From positions 1-54,160 of the forward strand of contig CAMLSF010000005.1 in assembly GCA_946482615.1 (NCBI GenBank): 54,160 bases of DNA. Reading direction: 5' to 3'. Within the stretch, counting starts at the first letter, position 1; each line of letters begins with the position of its first letter. This stretch comes from an uncultured Chromatiaceae bacterium. GTDB lineage: Bacteria > Pseudomonadota > Gammaproteobacteria > Enterobacterales > Alteromonadaceae. The translations under genes were made by a program, and so were the position numbers. The notes below the pieces were generated by a model. It did no database searches, was not told where the DNA came from, and saw nothing but the letters and a program-made list of their open reading frames with translations. Positions 1-10,544 of the stretch are shown here, in pieces.

Positions 1-49
1 TGCGGAATTTAAAGCGAAAAGTGAGTCGAATGCGGGATGTATCTAATTC

Positions 50-83
50 GGCTCAAAGTAAAATTAAATTTTTACTCTGAGCC
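50..83 (-). terminator. Hairpin after the adenosine deaminase gene
   Basis: Arms at 50-63 and 70-83 form a 14-bp stem with one G-U pair and a 6-nt loop, a short distance downstream of the stop codon of the minus-strand deaminase gene. The minus-strand sequence after the stem is not a clear U-tract, so this may be a weak terminator or an RNA-stabilising 3' hairpin. Confidence 0.45.
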
Positions 84-95
84 TCATTAAGCAGC

Positions 96-1325
96 TTAAT
101 TAATAAAGCCGTATTTTTGTGCGACTTTGTCGAAGTACTCTAAACATTGTTTAGCGTATTGACGCTTTTCGACATAGCTGCCCGGAAAAAAGCTTTTCTT
201 AAAGCCGTAGGCCACCATGTCTTTTAAGCGCTTTAGCGGAATATCAAAATTATCCAACGCCAGTTTGTATTCGCGGCTGACAGTGGTATTCGATACCAGC
301 CTGTTGTCGGTGCAAATCACAGTGGCGATACGATGGTCCAGCATATCGCCAAACTTATGCGCTTTAATATCGCTAATACCCGGATTGGTTTGCAGGTTGC
401 TGGTTAAACAGACTTCAATGGCAATACGTTTGTCGGCGATGTAAGACGCCAGTTCACGAATGTACTTTTGTTTATCTTTGATGGCCGGGTCCTGGATCAT
501 CTCCGGCACAAACAGCGAATACCCATGGCCGATACGGTCGGCATAACATTCGGTAATGGCCTCAAACACACTTTCAGCACCATAAGCTTCACCGGCGTGC
601 AGGGTTTTTAGCAAAAAGTGCTGATGAGCAAACTCGTACACTTCTTTAAATTTGCTGGCCGGATAACCCGATTCCTGCCCTGCCAAATCCAGAGCCACTA
701 TAGGAATTCCAGCTTCATCACGCAGCCGCACACTGGCGCGCACTAATTCCATGGCCGCCAGCTTAATGACTTCGATAGGGCTGAAATCCCGCATCAGCTG
801 GAATAAGTTGGTGTAATAAGGAGAGAAGCCTTTGTCGCCAAACATCCGCATGGCGCAGTTGATAATGCCGTAGGCAAAAGCAGGTTTATCGCCGCTAAGA
901 ACCAAAGCCTGACTGTTGTATTGCTGCTGCGCCCTTTTCAGACCATTGTTGACCGCATGCATGACCCGGTCAAAATCTATACCGGATGGCAAGTCAATTA
1001 ATAACTGAGGTGCAAAACGCACTTCGATGTAGTTCACACCTTCAAGCTGGTTGTCGATGGCCAGCTCATAGGCAGCCCGCTCCAGATTGTCCATATCGCG
1101 CAGCACAGCGCAGGTGTACTGGAAACAATGCAGGTATTCGCCCAGATTCTGGTAGCTGTCTTTAAACACCAGCTGTTTTAAACCTTCCACTGTCTGACTG
1201 GGCAGTTTCACACCGGCTTTGGCAGCCATCTCAATCAGACTGTCTAAACGTAAACTGCCATCTAAATGCAAATGCAGATCGGACTTTGGCATTTCTTTAA
1301 TAAAATCAAGAGAGTAAAAATGCAT
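96..1325 (-). CDS. Adenosine deaminase family protein
   Basis: Metal-dependent deaminase of the adenosine/AMP deaminase superfamily, expected to convert adenosine or a related purine to its 6-oxo form in the cytoplasm (purine salvage). The zinc-binding HxH lies near the N-terminus (SDLHLHLDGSL, H18 and H20 from the chosen start). HAGEAYG supplies the zinc ligand and catalytic Glu, and DRIGHG is the usual downstream His motif. Near the C-terminus the usual TDD motif reads TDN (CTDNRLVSNTT): the metal-binding Asp is kept and the second Asp, which contacts the purine in classical enzymes, is Asn. I chose the ATG at 1325 because the HxH motif then sits at the usual distance; an in-frame ATG at 1352 adds nine hydrophobic residues. 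At about 409 residues it is longer than E. coli Add (about 330). The exact substrate is not certain. Confidence 0.85.
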   Translation of the reverse strand: MHFYSLDFIKEMPKSDLHLHLDGSLRLDSLIEMAAKAGVKLPSQTVEGLKQLVFKDSYQNLGEYLHCFQYTCAVLRDMDNLERAAYELAIDNQLEGVNYIEVRFAPQLLIDLPSGIDFDRVMHAVNNGLKRAQQQYNSQALVLSGDKPAFAYGIINCAMRMFGDKGFSPYYTNLFQLMRDFSPIEVIKLAAMELVRASVRLRDEAGIPIVALDLAGQESGYPASKFKEVYEFAHQHFLLKTLHAGEAYGAESVFEAITECYADRIGHGYSLFVPEMIQDPAIKDKQKYIRELASYIADKRIAIEVCLTSNLQTNPGISDIKAHKFGDMLDHRIATVICTDNRLVSNTTVSREYKLALDNFDIPLKRLKDMVAYGFKKSFFPGSYVEKRQYAKQCLEYFDKVAQKYGFIN

Positions 1326-1427
1326 AACAGAATAAACCTGCAAAATAAGCAAAGTGTTTTAGTTATAGCAGTTAAGTGGCAGAACAGGAATTTAAAAGGG
1401 GATGAGCAAAACAGAACTGAAGATAAA

Positions 1428-1514
1428 TGGTGCCCGGGGCCGGACTTGAACCGGCACGCCCTTTCGAGCGAGGGATTTTAAATCCCTTGTGTCTACCGAT
1501 TTCACCACCCGGGC
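1428..1514 (-). tRNA. tRNA-Leu (anticodon UAA)
   Basis: An 87-nt class II tRNA on the minus strand with a 7-bp acceptor stem (GCCCGGG/CCCGGGC) and encoded CCA at 1430-1428. The anticodon loop is TTTAAAA, giving anticodon UAA, closed by AGGGA/TCCCT. A long variable arm and the T-arm GCCGG-TTCAAGT-CCGGC are present. It reads UUA codons. It lies divergently from the leucine operon, whose leader peptide contains one UUA codon. Confidence 0.97.
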
Positions 1515-1555
1515 ATGAGCAGAGTGTGTTTGACAACACTGGCAGAACGGGGCGC

Positions 1556-1585
1556 ATTTTATGCTGAATAACTGGCTTTCGTCAT
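1556..1585 (-). promoter_or_regulatory. Probable promoter of tRNA-Leu with GC-rich discriminator
   Basis: On the minus strand a -10 TAAAAT (1561-1556) is followed at once by GCGCCCCG, a GC-rich discriminator typical of stringently controlled stable-RNA promoters. A weak -35 ATGACG (1585-1580) lies 18 bp upstream. Transcription would start about 34 nt before the tRNA 5' end. Confidence 0.5.
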
Positions 1586-1732
1586 GTGTTTTTCATAAAA
1601 AAACTAAAAAAACGAATCAACCGCCTAATTTTTCAGCAAAAACAAGCTTATTTCACTGCTATTGCTGCAAAAACAATCAGCCGGGAAATTATTGAGAGAC
1701 AAAAATACTTAGATATTTAGCCGTCTATACTG

Positions 1733-1761
1733 TTGCAAAGAAAAAAGTGCCGTGATATTAC
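1733..1761 (+). promoter_or_regulatory. Candidate leu operon promoter
   Basis: TTGCAA (1733-1738) and TATTAC (1756-1761) are 17 bp apart and would start transcription near 1768, upstream of the leader peptide. A better -10 hexamer alone, TATAAA at 1774-1779, has no good -35 and would leave almost no 5' leader. The assignment is tentative. Confidence 0.3.
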
Positions 1762-1788
1762 TAATAGCAGTTGTATAAATTAAACCCA

Positions 1789-1887
1789 ATGAATACTCAG
1801 ACAACAATGAATTTAACACAGCGTTTCGCTAACCTGCTCACTCTCCTCGTGCTCCTCAACAGGCCACGGGGCTTTGTGCATTGGTAA
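1789..1887 (+). CDS. leuL: leu operon leader peptide
   Basis: A 32-codon ORF (or 26 codons from the in-frame ATG at 1807) directly before a rho-independent terminator and leuA. It carries seven Leu codons: one TTA, then CTG CTC, CTC CTC and CTC CTC separated by Thr and Val. This is the layout of a leucine attenuation leader: ribosome stalling at the Leu run when charged tRNA-Leu is scarce would allow read-through into leuABCD. Five of the seven Leu codons are CTC, which looks uncommon in the genes around it. Neither ATG has an obvious Shine-Dalgarno, so the start is uncertain. Confidence 0.8.
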   Translation: MNTQTTMNLTQRFANLLTLLVLLNRPRGFVHW

Positions 1888-1907
1888 AACGACTGTACCA
1901 GTAAACC

Positions 1908-1937
1908 AAAAACCCCGTGCCACAGGCCGGGGTTTTT
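1908..1937 (+). terminator. leu operon attenuator terminator
   Basis: Arms AACCCCG and CGGGGTT extended by an inner GCC/GGC pair form a GC-rich stem followed by a run of six T residues. CCCCGTG at 1913-1919 (5' arm) is also fully complementary to CACGGGG at 1865-1871, inside the leader ORF just after the Leu run. The two helices are mutually exclusive, so 1865-1871 acts as the antiterminator strand. The leader stop (1885-1887) lies close enough that a ribosome finishing translation would cover it. Confidence 0.88.
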
Positions 1938-1991
1938 TGTTTTAACCAAGGCCACCAAAACGGGTTTTAATCAATCAATGAGGAAAATGTG

Positions 1992-4648
<2,657 letters not shown>

Positions 4649-4650
4649 TG

Positions 4651-6057
4651 ATGGCCAAAACCTTATATCAGAAGATTTATCAAAGCCATGTAGTGGCTCC
4701 AGTCAACGGCAGCACCGACTTGTTGTTTGTCGATCGCCATTTAATTCATGAAGTCACCAGCCCTCAGGCTTTTGCCGGTTTACGTCAGGCTGGCCGCACT
4801 GTGCGCCGCCCGGATTTAACTTATGCCACTATGGATCACAATGTCTCGACTCAGCTGCGCAGCATAGATGCAGCGGGCGAAACTTCCCGCAAACAGCTGG
4901 AGGCATTGGCGGCCAACTGCAAAGAATTTAATGTGCCTTTACTGGATTTAATGCATCCGGATCAGGGCATAGTGCATGTGATAGGCCCTGAGCTGGGTTT
5001 AACTCAGCCCGGTATGATTATAGTCTGCGGCGATTCCCACACCTCGACTCATGGTGCCTTTGGTGCTATCGCTTTTGGTATTGGCACCTCCGAAGTAGAA
5101 CATGTGCTGGCCACTCAAACCTTGCAGCAGCAAGTGGCGAAAACCTTAAAAGTGGAAGTGACAGGGTCTTTATCAGCTTTTGTTACGCCTAAAGATGTGA
5201 TTATGGCGGTGATAGGCCAGTTAGGTACGGCCGGTGGTAATGGTTATGTCGCTGAATTCTGTGGCTCTGCCATTCGTGGTATGAGCATGGAAGGCCGAAT
5301 GACGCTGTGTAATATGAGCATTGAAATGGGGGCGAAAGCAGGTTTAATAGCCCCGGATGAAGTGACTTTCGCTTATTTAAAAGGCAAACCTCATGCACCA
5401 CAAGCAAAGCACTGGGATGCGGCAGTGCAGTACTGGCAAAGCCTGTATTCAGATGCGGATGCCGTCTTTGATAAAACAGTGACTATTGCCGCAGAGACGA
5501 TCAGACCGCAAGTGACCTGGGGCACCAACCCAGAGCAGGTTATAGCTGTGGATCAGCCAATCCCTGCGCCTGAGTCCTTCAGCGATTTAATTAAAGCCGA
5601 CGCCGCGCGCCGTGCTTTAACTTATATGGGCATTGAAGCTGGCCAGAAATTAACAGACCTGAAAGTTGATGTGGTCTTTATTGGTTCCTGTACCAATAGC
5701 CGTATTGAAGATTTACGTCAGGCTGCTGCTGTAGTTCAGGGTAAACAAGTGGCGTCCGGTGTGCGTGCTTTGATAGTACCAGGCTCTGGTCAGGTCAAAC
5801 GTCAGGCGGAAGCCGAAGGTTTGGCCGATATCTTTAGAGCTTCTGGTTTTGAATGGCGTGAACCAGGCTGCTCTATGTGTTTAGGCATGAACGATGACAG
5901 AGTTGAAGCAGGCCAACGCTGCGCTTCCACCTCAAATCGTAACTTTGAAGGCCGCCAGGGCCGTGGCGCCCGTACCCACTTAGTCAGCCCGGCTATGGCA
6001 GCAGCTGCTGCTATTGCTGGCCGATTTGTTGATATTTCTGAAGGAAGCTACCAATGA
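4651..6057 (+). CDS. leuC: 3-isopropylmalate dehydratase large subunit
   Basis: Large subunit of the aconitase-family isomerase that converts 2-isopropylmalate to 3-isopropylmalate together with LeuD. The three 4Fe-4S cysteines are in [13 protein letters not shown] (about residue 347) and GCSMCLGMN (about 407 and 410). DHNVSTQ and [13 protein letters not shown] are the conserved aconitase motifs. Length (468 residues) is normal. The first of two adjacent ATG codons (4648) overlaps the leuB stop; 4651 gives the usual [10 protein letters not shown] start and better ribosome-site spacing. Confidence 0.97.
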   Translation: MAKTLYQKIYQSHVVAPVNGSTDLLFVDRHLIHEVTSPQAFAGLRQAGRTVRRPDLTYATMDHNVSTQLRSIDAAGETSRKQLEALAANCKEFNVPLLDLMHPDQGIVHVIGPELGLTQPGMIIVCGDSHTSTHGAFGAIAFGIGTSEVEHVLATQTLQQQVAKTLKVEVTGSLSAFVTPKDVIMAVIGQLGTAGGNGYVAEFCGSAIRGMSMEGRMTLCNMSIEMGAKAGLIAPDEVTFAYLKGKPHAPQAKHWDAAVQYWQSLYSDADAVFDKTVTIAAETIRPQVTWGTNPEQVIAVDQPIPAPESFSDLIKADAARRALTYMGIEAGQKLTDLKVDVVFIGSCTNSRIEDLRQAAAVVQGKQVASGVRALIVPGSGQVKRQAEAEGLADIFRASGFEWREPGCSMCLGMNDDRVEAGQRCASTSNRNFEGRQGRGARTHLVSPAMAAAAAIAGRFVDISEGSYQ

Positions 6058-6656
6058 GCCAAATTTTTGCACAAGGGCTGGTGTGCCCTTTAGATAAAAA
6101 CAATGTCGATACCGACCAGATTATTCCAAAACAGTTTTTAACTTCGGTCAGCCGCGATGGTTTTGCCGAGGCCTTGTTTTACGACTGGCGTTATCTGGCC
6201 AATGAACAGCCTAACCCGGACTTTGTGTTAAATGCCCCTCAATACCAGGGTGCATCTATTCTGCTGACCCGGGCTAACTTTGGTTGTGGTTCCAGCCGTG
6301 AACATGCACCCTGGGCTATTCAGCAATACGGTTTTAATGTGGTGATTGCCGAAAGTTTTGCTGATATTTTCTTTAATAACAGCATCAACAACGGCATGCT
6401 GCTGATTAGCTTAAGTGCGTCCAATATTGAGTTTTTATTCAGCCGCTGCCAACAAGGCACGCAGGAATGGAAAATTGATTTGGCTGGCCAGCAGATTATT
6501 CTGGGCAACAACGCTGCTGTGGGTTTTCAGATTGACCCGGACATTAAGCAGCGTTTATTAAGTGGCCTGGATTTTATTGGTGTCAGCGAGCAGTTTACGC
6601 CACAAATCAACAGCTACGAACAACAACGCGCCTCGGCGCAGCCCTGGTTGGGTTAA
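6054..6656 (+). CDS. leuD: 3-isopropylmalate dehydratase small subunit
   Basis: Small (swivel) subunit that pairs with Leu[14 protein letters not shown] near the N-terminus and [14 protein letters not shown] in the middle are the family's substrate-loop signatures, and the 200-residue length is normal. Its ATG overlaps the leuC TGA by four bases, with GGAAG just upstream, so LeuC and LeuD are probably made in equal amounts. Last gene of the leuABCD operon. Confidence 0.97.
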   Translation: MSQIFAQGLVCPLDKNNVDTDQIIPKQFLTSVSRDGFAEALFYDWRYLANEQPNPDFVLNAPQYQGASILLTRANFGCGSSREHAPWAIQQYGFNVVIAESFADIFFNNSINNGMLLISLSASNIEFLFSRCQQGTQEWKIDLAGQQIILGNNAAVGFQIDPDIKQRLLSGLDFIGVSEQFTPQINSYEQQRASAQPWLG

Positions 6657-6670
6657 CTTAGTTTCGTTCA

Positions 6671-6696
6671 GGCGGGAGGGCAAGTCCCTCCCCTAC
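6671..6696. repeat. Short GC-rich palindrome after leuD
   Basis: GGGAGGG (6674-6680) and CCCTCCC (6686-6692) form a 7-bp perfect hairpin with loop CAAGT, just after leuD. There is no T-run on either side, so it is not a standard intrinsic terminator. Form and position fit an interspersed palindromic (REP-type) element that stabilises the 3' end of the mRNA, but repetition elsewhere cannot be seen in this window. Confidence 0.5.
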
Positions 6697-6782
6697 AAAC
6701 ACCACCTGGCCCCATCCAGACATCCAGCCGTAAACCATTGATTTATTTCAATTCCTTGCGTATCAGAAAAAGCAGGTAATAC

Positions 6783-6810
6783 TTGGCAAAGTAGTATCTG
6801 GCAGTATATA
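6783..6810 (+). promoter_or_regulatory. Candidate promoter of the DUF3718 gene
   Basis: TTGGCA at 6783-6788 and TATATA at 6805-6810 with a 16-bp spacer, about 50 bp upstream of the DUF3718 start codon. Confidence 0.45.
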
Positions 6811-6865
6811 GTTTCAATATTATCAATTTTACCAGTTCACCTATTAACCTCTAAGGGGTATTTAT

Positions 6866-7237
6866 ATGAAAAAGCTCGTTACATTAGCAGTAGTAGCAAG
6901 TGCTTATTTCGCAGCAGCGCCAGCAGCTTTGGCTCAGGATCAATGGATCACCTCTTTGTGTGAATACACGAAAGCAGACGATAAAAACCGCGTTCGTAAA
7001 GTCTTGTCCGATAACAAAGTAAACGTTCGTAAAATTTATGATGCGATTCAATGTAATGGCGAATCATTGATCAAATTTGCGATGCGCAGTGATGCTTATG
7101 AAACTGGCTCATTTTTTGTAAAACAGATGCCAGCCAAAGCTTTAGTGGCAGAAGATCTGGAAACATGGGCGGCAGCCAATGGGTTTGCTGCATCGCCATT
7201 GATTAACGATATTAAAGCCCGTATCGGCCAGGACTAA
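6866..7237 (+). CDS. Exported DUF3718 family protein
   Basis: A 123-residue protein of unknown function with a cleavable signal peptide (MKKLVTLAVVASAYFAAAP, cleavage probably after ALA at about residue 23), so periplasmic or secreted. The mature part has the DUF3718 pattern: SLCEYTKADD, then a helix, then YDAIQCNGESLIKFA. The two conserved cysteines could form a disulfide. AAGGGG upstream of the ATG is a good ribosome site. It stands alone between the leu operon and a convergent PepSY gene and has its own terminator. Confidence 0.8.
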   Translation: MKKLVTLAVVASAYFAAAPAALAQDQWITSLCEYTKADDKNRVRKVLSDNKVNVRKIYDAIQCNGESLIKFAMRSDAYETGSFFVKQMPAKALVAEDLETWAAANGFAASPLINDIKARIGQD

Positions 7238-7299
7238 TCTAGCCTTTGTACTTGAAGCTGTAGCATTGTTGCCAGCTCTGCAAAGGGTAAAGTATTTTG

Positions 7300-7327
7300 A
7301 AACGGTTCCTTAAGGGGCCGTTTTTTT
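7300..7327 (+). terminator. Rho-independent terminator of the DUF3718 gene
   Basis: A 10-bp stem (AAACGGTTCC with GGGGCCGTTT, two G-U pairs) with a TTAA loop and seven T residues. The stem overlaps the stop codon of the convergent PepSY gene (7312-7310). There is no U-run on the other strand, so it should act only for plus-strand transcription. Confidence 0.85.
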
Positions 7328-8371
7328 ATCCTTGTCAAAAGCTTCACGTCTTTTATGATAAATCATCCCCAGCACCCAAAGTACCAAAGGGACAAGGCCT
7401 GTCAGCAGCAACAGAATTTTGTAGATTTCCCCTCCAACAGCGGCCATATGCAGAGGATAAATCAATTGACTCAGTTGTTTGCCCTGCCCCATTTGCGTGG
7501 CTTTTTGCACAGACAAAACAGCAGCGCTGGCAGGATCAACTTTAATCAAAGTGCGGCCATTGGGGTGCCATTCCTGCTCAAGTTGAGCACGAATAGAAAT
7601 TTCCTGTTCTGCTGTTTTCCGAAAACTGACTAAGCGCAACTGCCCGTCAGGCAACTGCTGTTGGGCAGCAGGCAACCATAAAGCCCACTGAGGTTGAGTG
7701 AGCGCATAAGGTGCAATAGCAGAGACCGGAGTTTTAACAACAGGGTCGTTAAACACCCAGCTTAAAGCCTGTTGCACTTGCTGGTTATACACCATAGCAG
7801 TACCCGTCAGACTGGTCAGTAGCAGCAGAGGAGCTGTCCAGAAGGCAATGACAAAATGCCATTGTCTGGACCAGCGGATGGACGGTGCCGATAAAGGCAA
7901 ACGCCATAACCGCCAGCCCCAGTGCTTAGGCCAGCTTTGCCATAAACCAGAACCAATCAGCAGTAATGCGAATAATCCCAGTACACCCATGATCTGTTCA
8001 CCCAACTCTGCGCTGAATAAATGCAGGTGGAATTCGTAACACCAGCCAATAAAATCCTGATAAGGGCTACGACTGAGCAACAACTGACCCGAAGCGGACC
8101 AGTACTCCAGACTGCCATCCAGGCGGGTCAGTTCCAGCCATGGACGTTCAGCTCTGGCAAGCCGGACAAAGTTATAGTCTGTCTGAGGCAAGGTATCCAA
8201 TACTTTGCCCCAGCGGGCTAAGTCTGTGACTAAAGGTTGCTGCAATTGGGGATAAAGCCATTGCAACAACTCATTTTTGTAGAGCAGAACAGCGCCTGTC
8301 AGGCTGGCTGGCACCAGCCACAAGGCTAAAATAAGGCCAAAAAACCTGTGTAACTTTTTGGCCACTCTCAT
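7310..8371 (-). CDS. PepSY-associated transmembrane protein
   Basis: Inner-membrane protein of the PepSY_TM family (353 residues). It has an N-terminal helix (LHRFFGLILALWLVPASLTG), a second membrane segment around residues 128-145, a third around 170-195 (WHFVIAFWTAPLLLLTSLTG) and a C-terminal one near 318-340, with periplasmic loops between. Family members commonly accompany TonB-dependent siderophore receptors, and some have been proposed to act in iron release or reduction. It lies 12 bp downstream of a TonB receptor and is almost certainly co-transcribed with it. Confidence 0.82.
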   Translation of the reverse strand: MRVAKKLHRFFGLILALWLVPASLTGAVLLYKNELLQWLYPQLQQPLVTDLARWGKVLDTLPQTDYNFVRLARAERPWLELTRLDGSLEYWSASGQLLLSRSPYQDFIGWCYEFHLHLFSAELGEQIMGVLGLFALLLIGSGLWQSWPKHWGWRLWRLPLSAPSIRWSRQWHFVIAFWTAPLLLLTSLTGTAMVYNQQVQQALSWVFNDPVVKTPVSAIAPYALTQPQWALWLPAAQQQLPDGQLRLVSFRKTAEQEISIRAQLEQEWHPNGRTLIKVDPASAAVLSVQKATQMGQGKQLSQLIYPLHMAAVGGEIYKILLLLTGLVPLVLWVLGMIYHKRREAFDKDKKTAP

Positions 8372-8383
8372 CCGTTAAAGTCC

Positions 8384-10459
8384 TTAAAACGCCATCTGCC
8401 AGTTCAGATTTAAAGTGCGGCCTAAACCGGCAAAATAACTACTGTTGGCGGGGGTGGTTTGCGAGTAATAGGTAATGTACTGTTTGTCCAGCGCATTCTC
8501 CAGACCCAAAGTCCAGCTGCCCCAGTTGGTGCTGTCATAACGGCCGGATAAATCCAGTGTATGGTAACCATCAAAAGAGGAGCCGTCGTTGTAATCCACA
8601 TCAAAAAGCTGACTGAACTGAACTCTGCTGCTCAGCTGCAGAGGCCATTGGTGTAACCAGTACAGGTTTAAGCGTTCAGGGGCTATATTGATGCCCCCCA
8701 AATCTTTATCGACCTGGCCATCGTTGTTACTGTCATAGCGGCCATCGGTGCGGGCATAAGTGAAACCTAAAGTGCTGTTGTCATTCAGGTTGTATTCGCC
8801 TTCAGCCTCAAAACCTGAGATCTCTGTTTGTTCACGCATCACACTGTAAATGCCATCAGCATCGGCTTGCAGGCGGGAGCCTAAATCAGAGTCTGACTGG
8901 AAATAACTCAACTGCAGGCGATAGTTATTTTCGGTCAGTTCAATACCGACTTCAGCGTTATCAGACACCACAGGTTGCAGATTCAGGAACTGAGCCACAG
9001 ACTGGTTTGGTTTATTAATAGCGCGCAATACACGTCCCACATCCGGCATGCTAAAGCCTTCACTGTAGCTGGCATACAGACGGACAGTATCAGACCACTG
9101 ATGCACCACCCCAAAGTTTTGCAGTAGTTCATTAAAACTGGGCTCACCACCTGTCACAAAGCTGCTGTTGGATGAAGCCAAAGTCGTAAAGTCAGCAACC
9201 GACAACCGACCATACTCATAACGGGCGCCAGCGCTGAAAGTCCAGTTTTTAATCTGGTTATAACGCAACTGGACAAAAGGGGCATAGTTGGTGAATTCAG
9301 TCTCAGGCACCCAGTTTCTGTTGGTCATCACCAGTTCCTGATAAGTACTGTCCTGCAACCAATCCAGGCCAGTGCTCAAATCCACACCTGTATCTGCCAA
9401 ATCGGCCCGGAACCAGGTCAGACGGCTGCCGATTTTTTCTGAGATGTTTTGCGATTGATCAAAAATGTTGGCCCCCAAAGCCGGGTCCTGAAAGACTGCA
9501 GCTCTGCTGCCACCAAACATTGAGGCAAAATCCTGCGCAAACAATTGCAGACTCAACTGGCCGCCAGCTATTGCCTGATGCTGATAATCCAGAGAAGCTG
9601 AAGTCACTTTATTTTGTGACGGTTTGCCTTCAGTGACACCGCGCGCTGAGGTGGTAGGAATACCAGCAGCCGCATTACCATTGACAGTCACATAGTTATT
9701 ATTACCTTTTAAATCAAAGTGATTCACCATCAACTGCAGGCTTTGAGCTTCTGTCATCTGCCATTTGGTTTTGATAAATAAGTCCACCGTATCGGAATCC
9801 ATGGTATCGCCCTGAGTGGTGTCCACCCCAATAGGGTTACCATCACCATCCAGATACAAACCGGTTTTATTCAAAGCGGCGCCCGTCACTAAAGACACAT
9901 CATCAAATTGCTCAGAAAACAGATAACTGGCTTTATAACTTTGAGTATCAGAACCACCAGTTGTTGGCACTGAACCAGATAAACTCACCTGATGACGGTG
10001 CTCGCCCGGTGATTTGGTAATGATGTTGATAATGCCCCCACTGGCGCCCATGCCCTGAATAGCATTAGCACCACGGATGATTTCAATGCGCTCAATCATG
10101 GACGGGTCTATGGTATTGCCATCGCGTGAGCCGTTACGCAAAGGAGTGGATTGTGGCACACCATCAATCATATACAGAGGTTCACGGCCACGCAGGGTTT
10201 CACCATTGGCTGTTAGTTTTTGTCGGCTTGGTGAAAAGCTGGGGAGCAGATTGCCCAAAATTTGCGATAAGTCCTGAGTCACCGCCAGCTGAGCTTTTAA
10301 CTCTTCCTGATCGATCACCGTAATAGTGGCAGGCACTGTACTGACAGGATAAGAAGATCGGGTGGCGGACACGCTGATAGTTTCAATATCAGTGGCTTTT
10401 TCTGCAGCCAGCAACGGCAGTGGTAAGGCCAAAGCCAGGGCTAATCGGGACAATTTCAT
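8384..10459 (-). CDS. TonB-dependent receptor, probable siderophore or iron type
   Basis: Outer-membrane active transporter of 691 residues from the chosen start. A signal peptide ends at about LLAAEKA, followed by a TonB-box-like stretch (ETISVSATRSS). The plug domain (about residues 30-150) includes LRGREPLYMIDGVPQ and IERIEIIRGANAIQGMGASG. A 22-strand barrel follows, ending in aromatic NWQMAF for outer-membrane assembly. The ATG at 10459 is preferred because it opens the signal peptide; an upstream in-frame start at 10492 would lie inside the promoter. The partner PepSY gene and the operator-covered promoter fit iron-regulated uptake, but the ligand cannot be read from sequence. Confidence 0.9.
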   Translation of the reverse strand: MKLSRLALALALPLPLLAAEKATDIETISVSATRSSYPVSTVPATITVIDQEELKAQLAVTQDLSQILGNLLPSFSPSRQKLTANGETLRGREPLYMIDGVPQSTPLRNGSRDGNTIDPSMIERIEIIRGANAIQGMGASGGIINIITKSPGEHRHQVSLSGSVPTTGGSDTQSYKASYLFSEQFDDVSLVTGAALNKTGLYLDGDGNPIGVDTTQGDTMDSDTVDLFIKTKWQMTEAQSLQLMVNHFDLKGNNNYVTVNGNAAAGIPTTSARGVTEGKPSQNKVTSASLDYQHQAIAGGQLSLQLFAQDFASMFGGSRAAVFQDPALGANIFDQSQNISEKIGSRLTWFRADLADTGVDLSTGLDWLQDSTYQELVMTNRNWVPETEFTNYAPFVQLRYNQIKNWTFSAGARYEYGRLSVADFTTLASSNSSFVTGGEPSFNELLQNFGVVHQWSDTVRLYASYSEGFSMPDVGRVLRAINKPNQSVAQFLNLQPVVSDNAEVGIELTENNYRLQLSYFQSDSDLGSRLQADADGIYSVMREQTEISGFEAEGEYNLNDNSTLGFTYARTDGRYDSNNDGQVDKDLGGINIAPERLNLYWLHQWPLQLSSRVQFSQLFDVDYNDGSSFDGYHTLDLSGRYDSTNWGSWTLGLENALDKQYITYYSQTTPANSSYFAGLGRTLNLNWQMAF

Positions 10460-10480
10460 AACTTCACCACAACTAACAAA

Positions 10481-10520
10481 AATGGTTCGCATTTATAAAT
10501 GCGAACCATTCTTATGTCAA
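10481..10520 (-). promoter_or_regulatory. TonB receptor promoter overlaid by a perfect 30-bp palindrome (candidate Fur site)
   Basis: On the minus strand a consensus -35 TTGACA (10520-10515) and -10 TATAAA (10497-10492) are exactly 17 bp apart. Positions 10481-10510 form a perfect palindrome: AATGGTTCGCATTTA followed by its reverse complement. It covers most of the spacer, the -10 and the start site, as expected for a repressor. Each half holds an AATG-N5-CATT unit resembling the core of Fur boxes. With the TonB/PepSY genes downstream, Fur is the most likely ligand, although the match to the 19-bp Fur consensus is only partial. Confidence 0.7.
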
Positions 10521-10544
10521 GTCAGATAAGACAGCTGTCAGAGC

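Noticed and set aside
1372..1557. 61-codon minus-strand ORF
   Set aside because: It runs through the tRNA-Leu gene and has no protein-family features.
10459..10492. Upstream start (10492) for the TonB receptor
   Set aside because: It would begin inside the -10 box and palindrome; ATG 10459 opens a normal signal peptide.
10481..10510. 30-bp palindrome read as a terminator
   Set aside because: It has no position after a gene end and overlaps a near-consensus promoter of the downstream TonB receptor, so an operator is the better reading.
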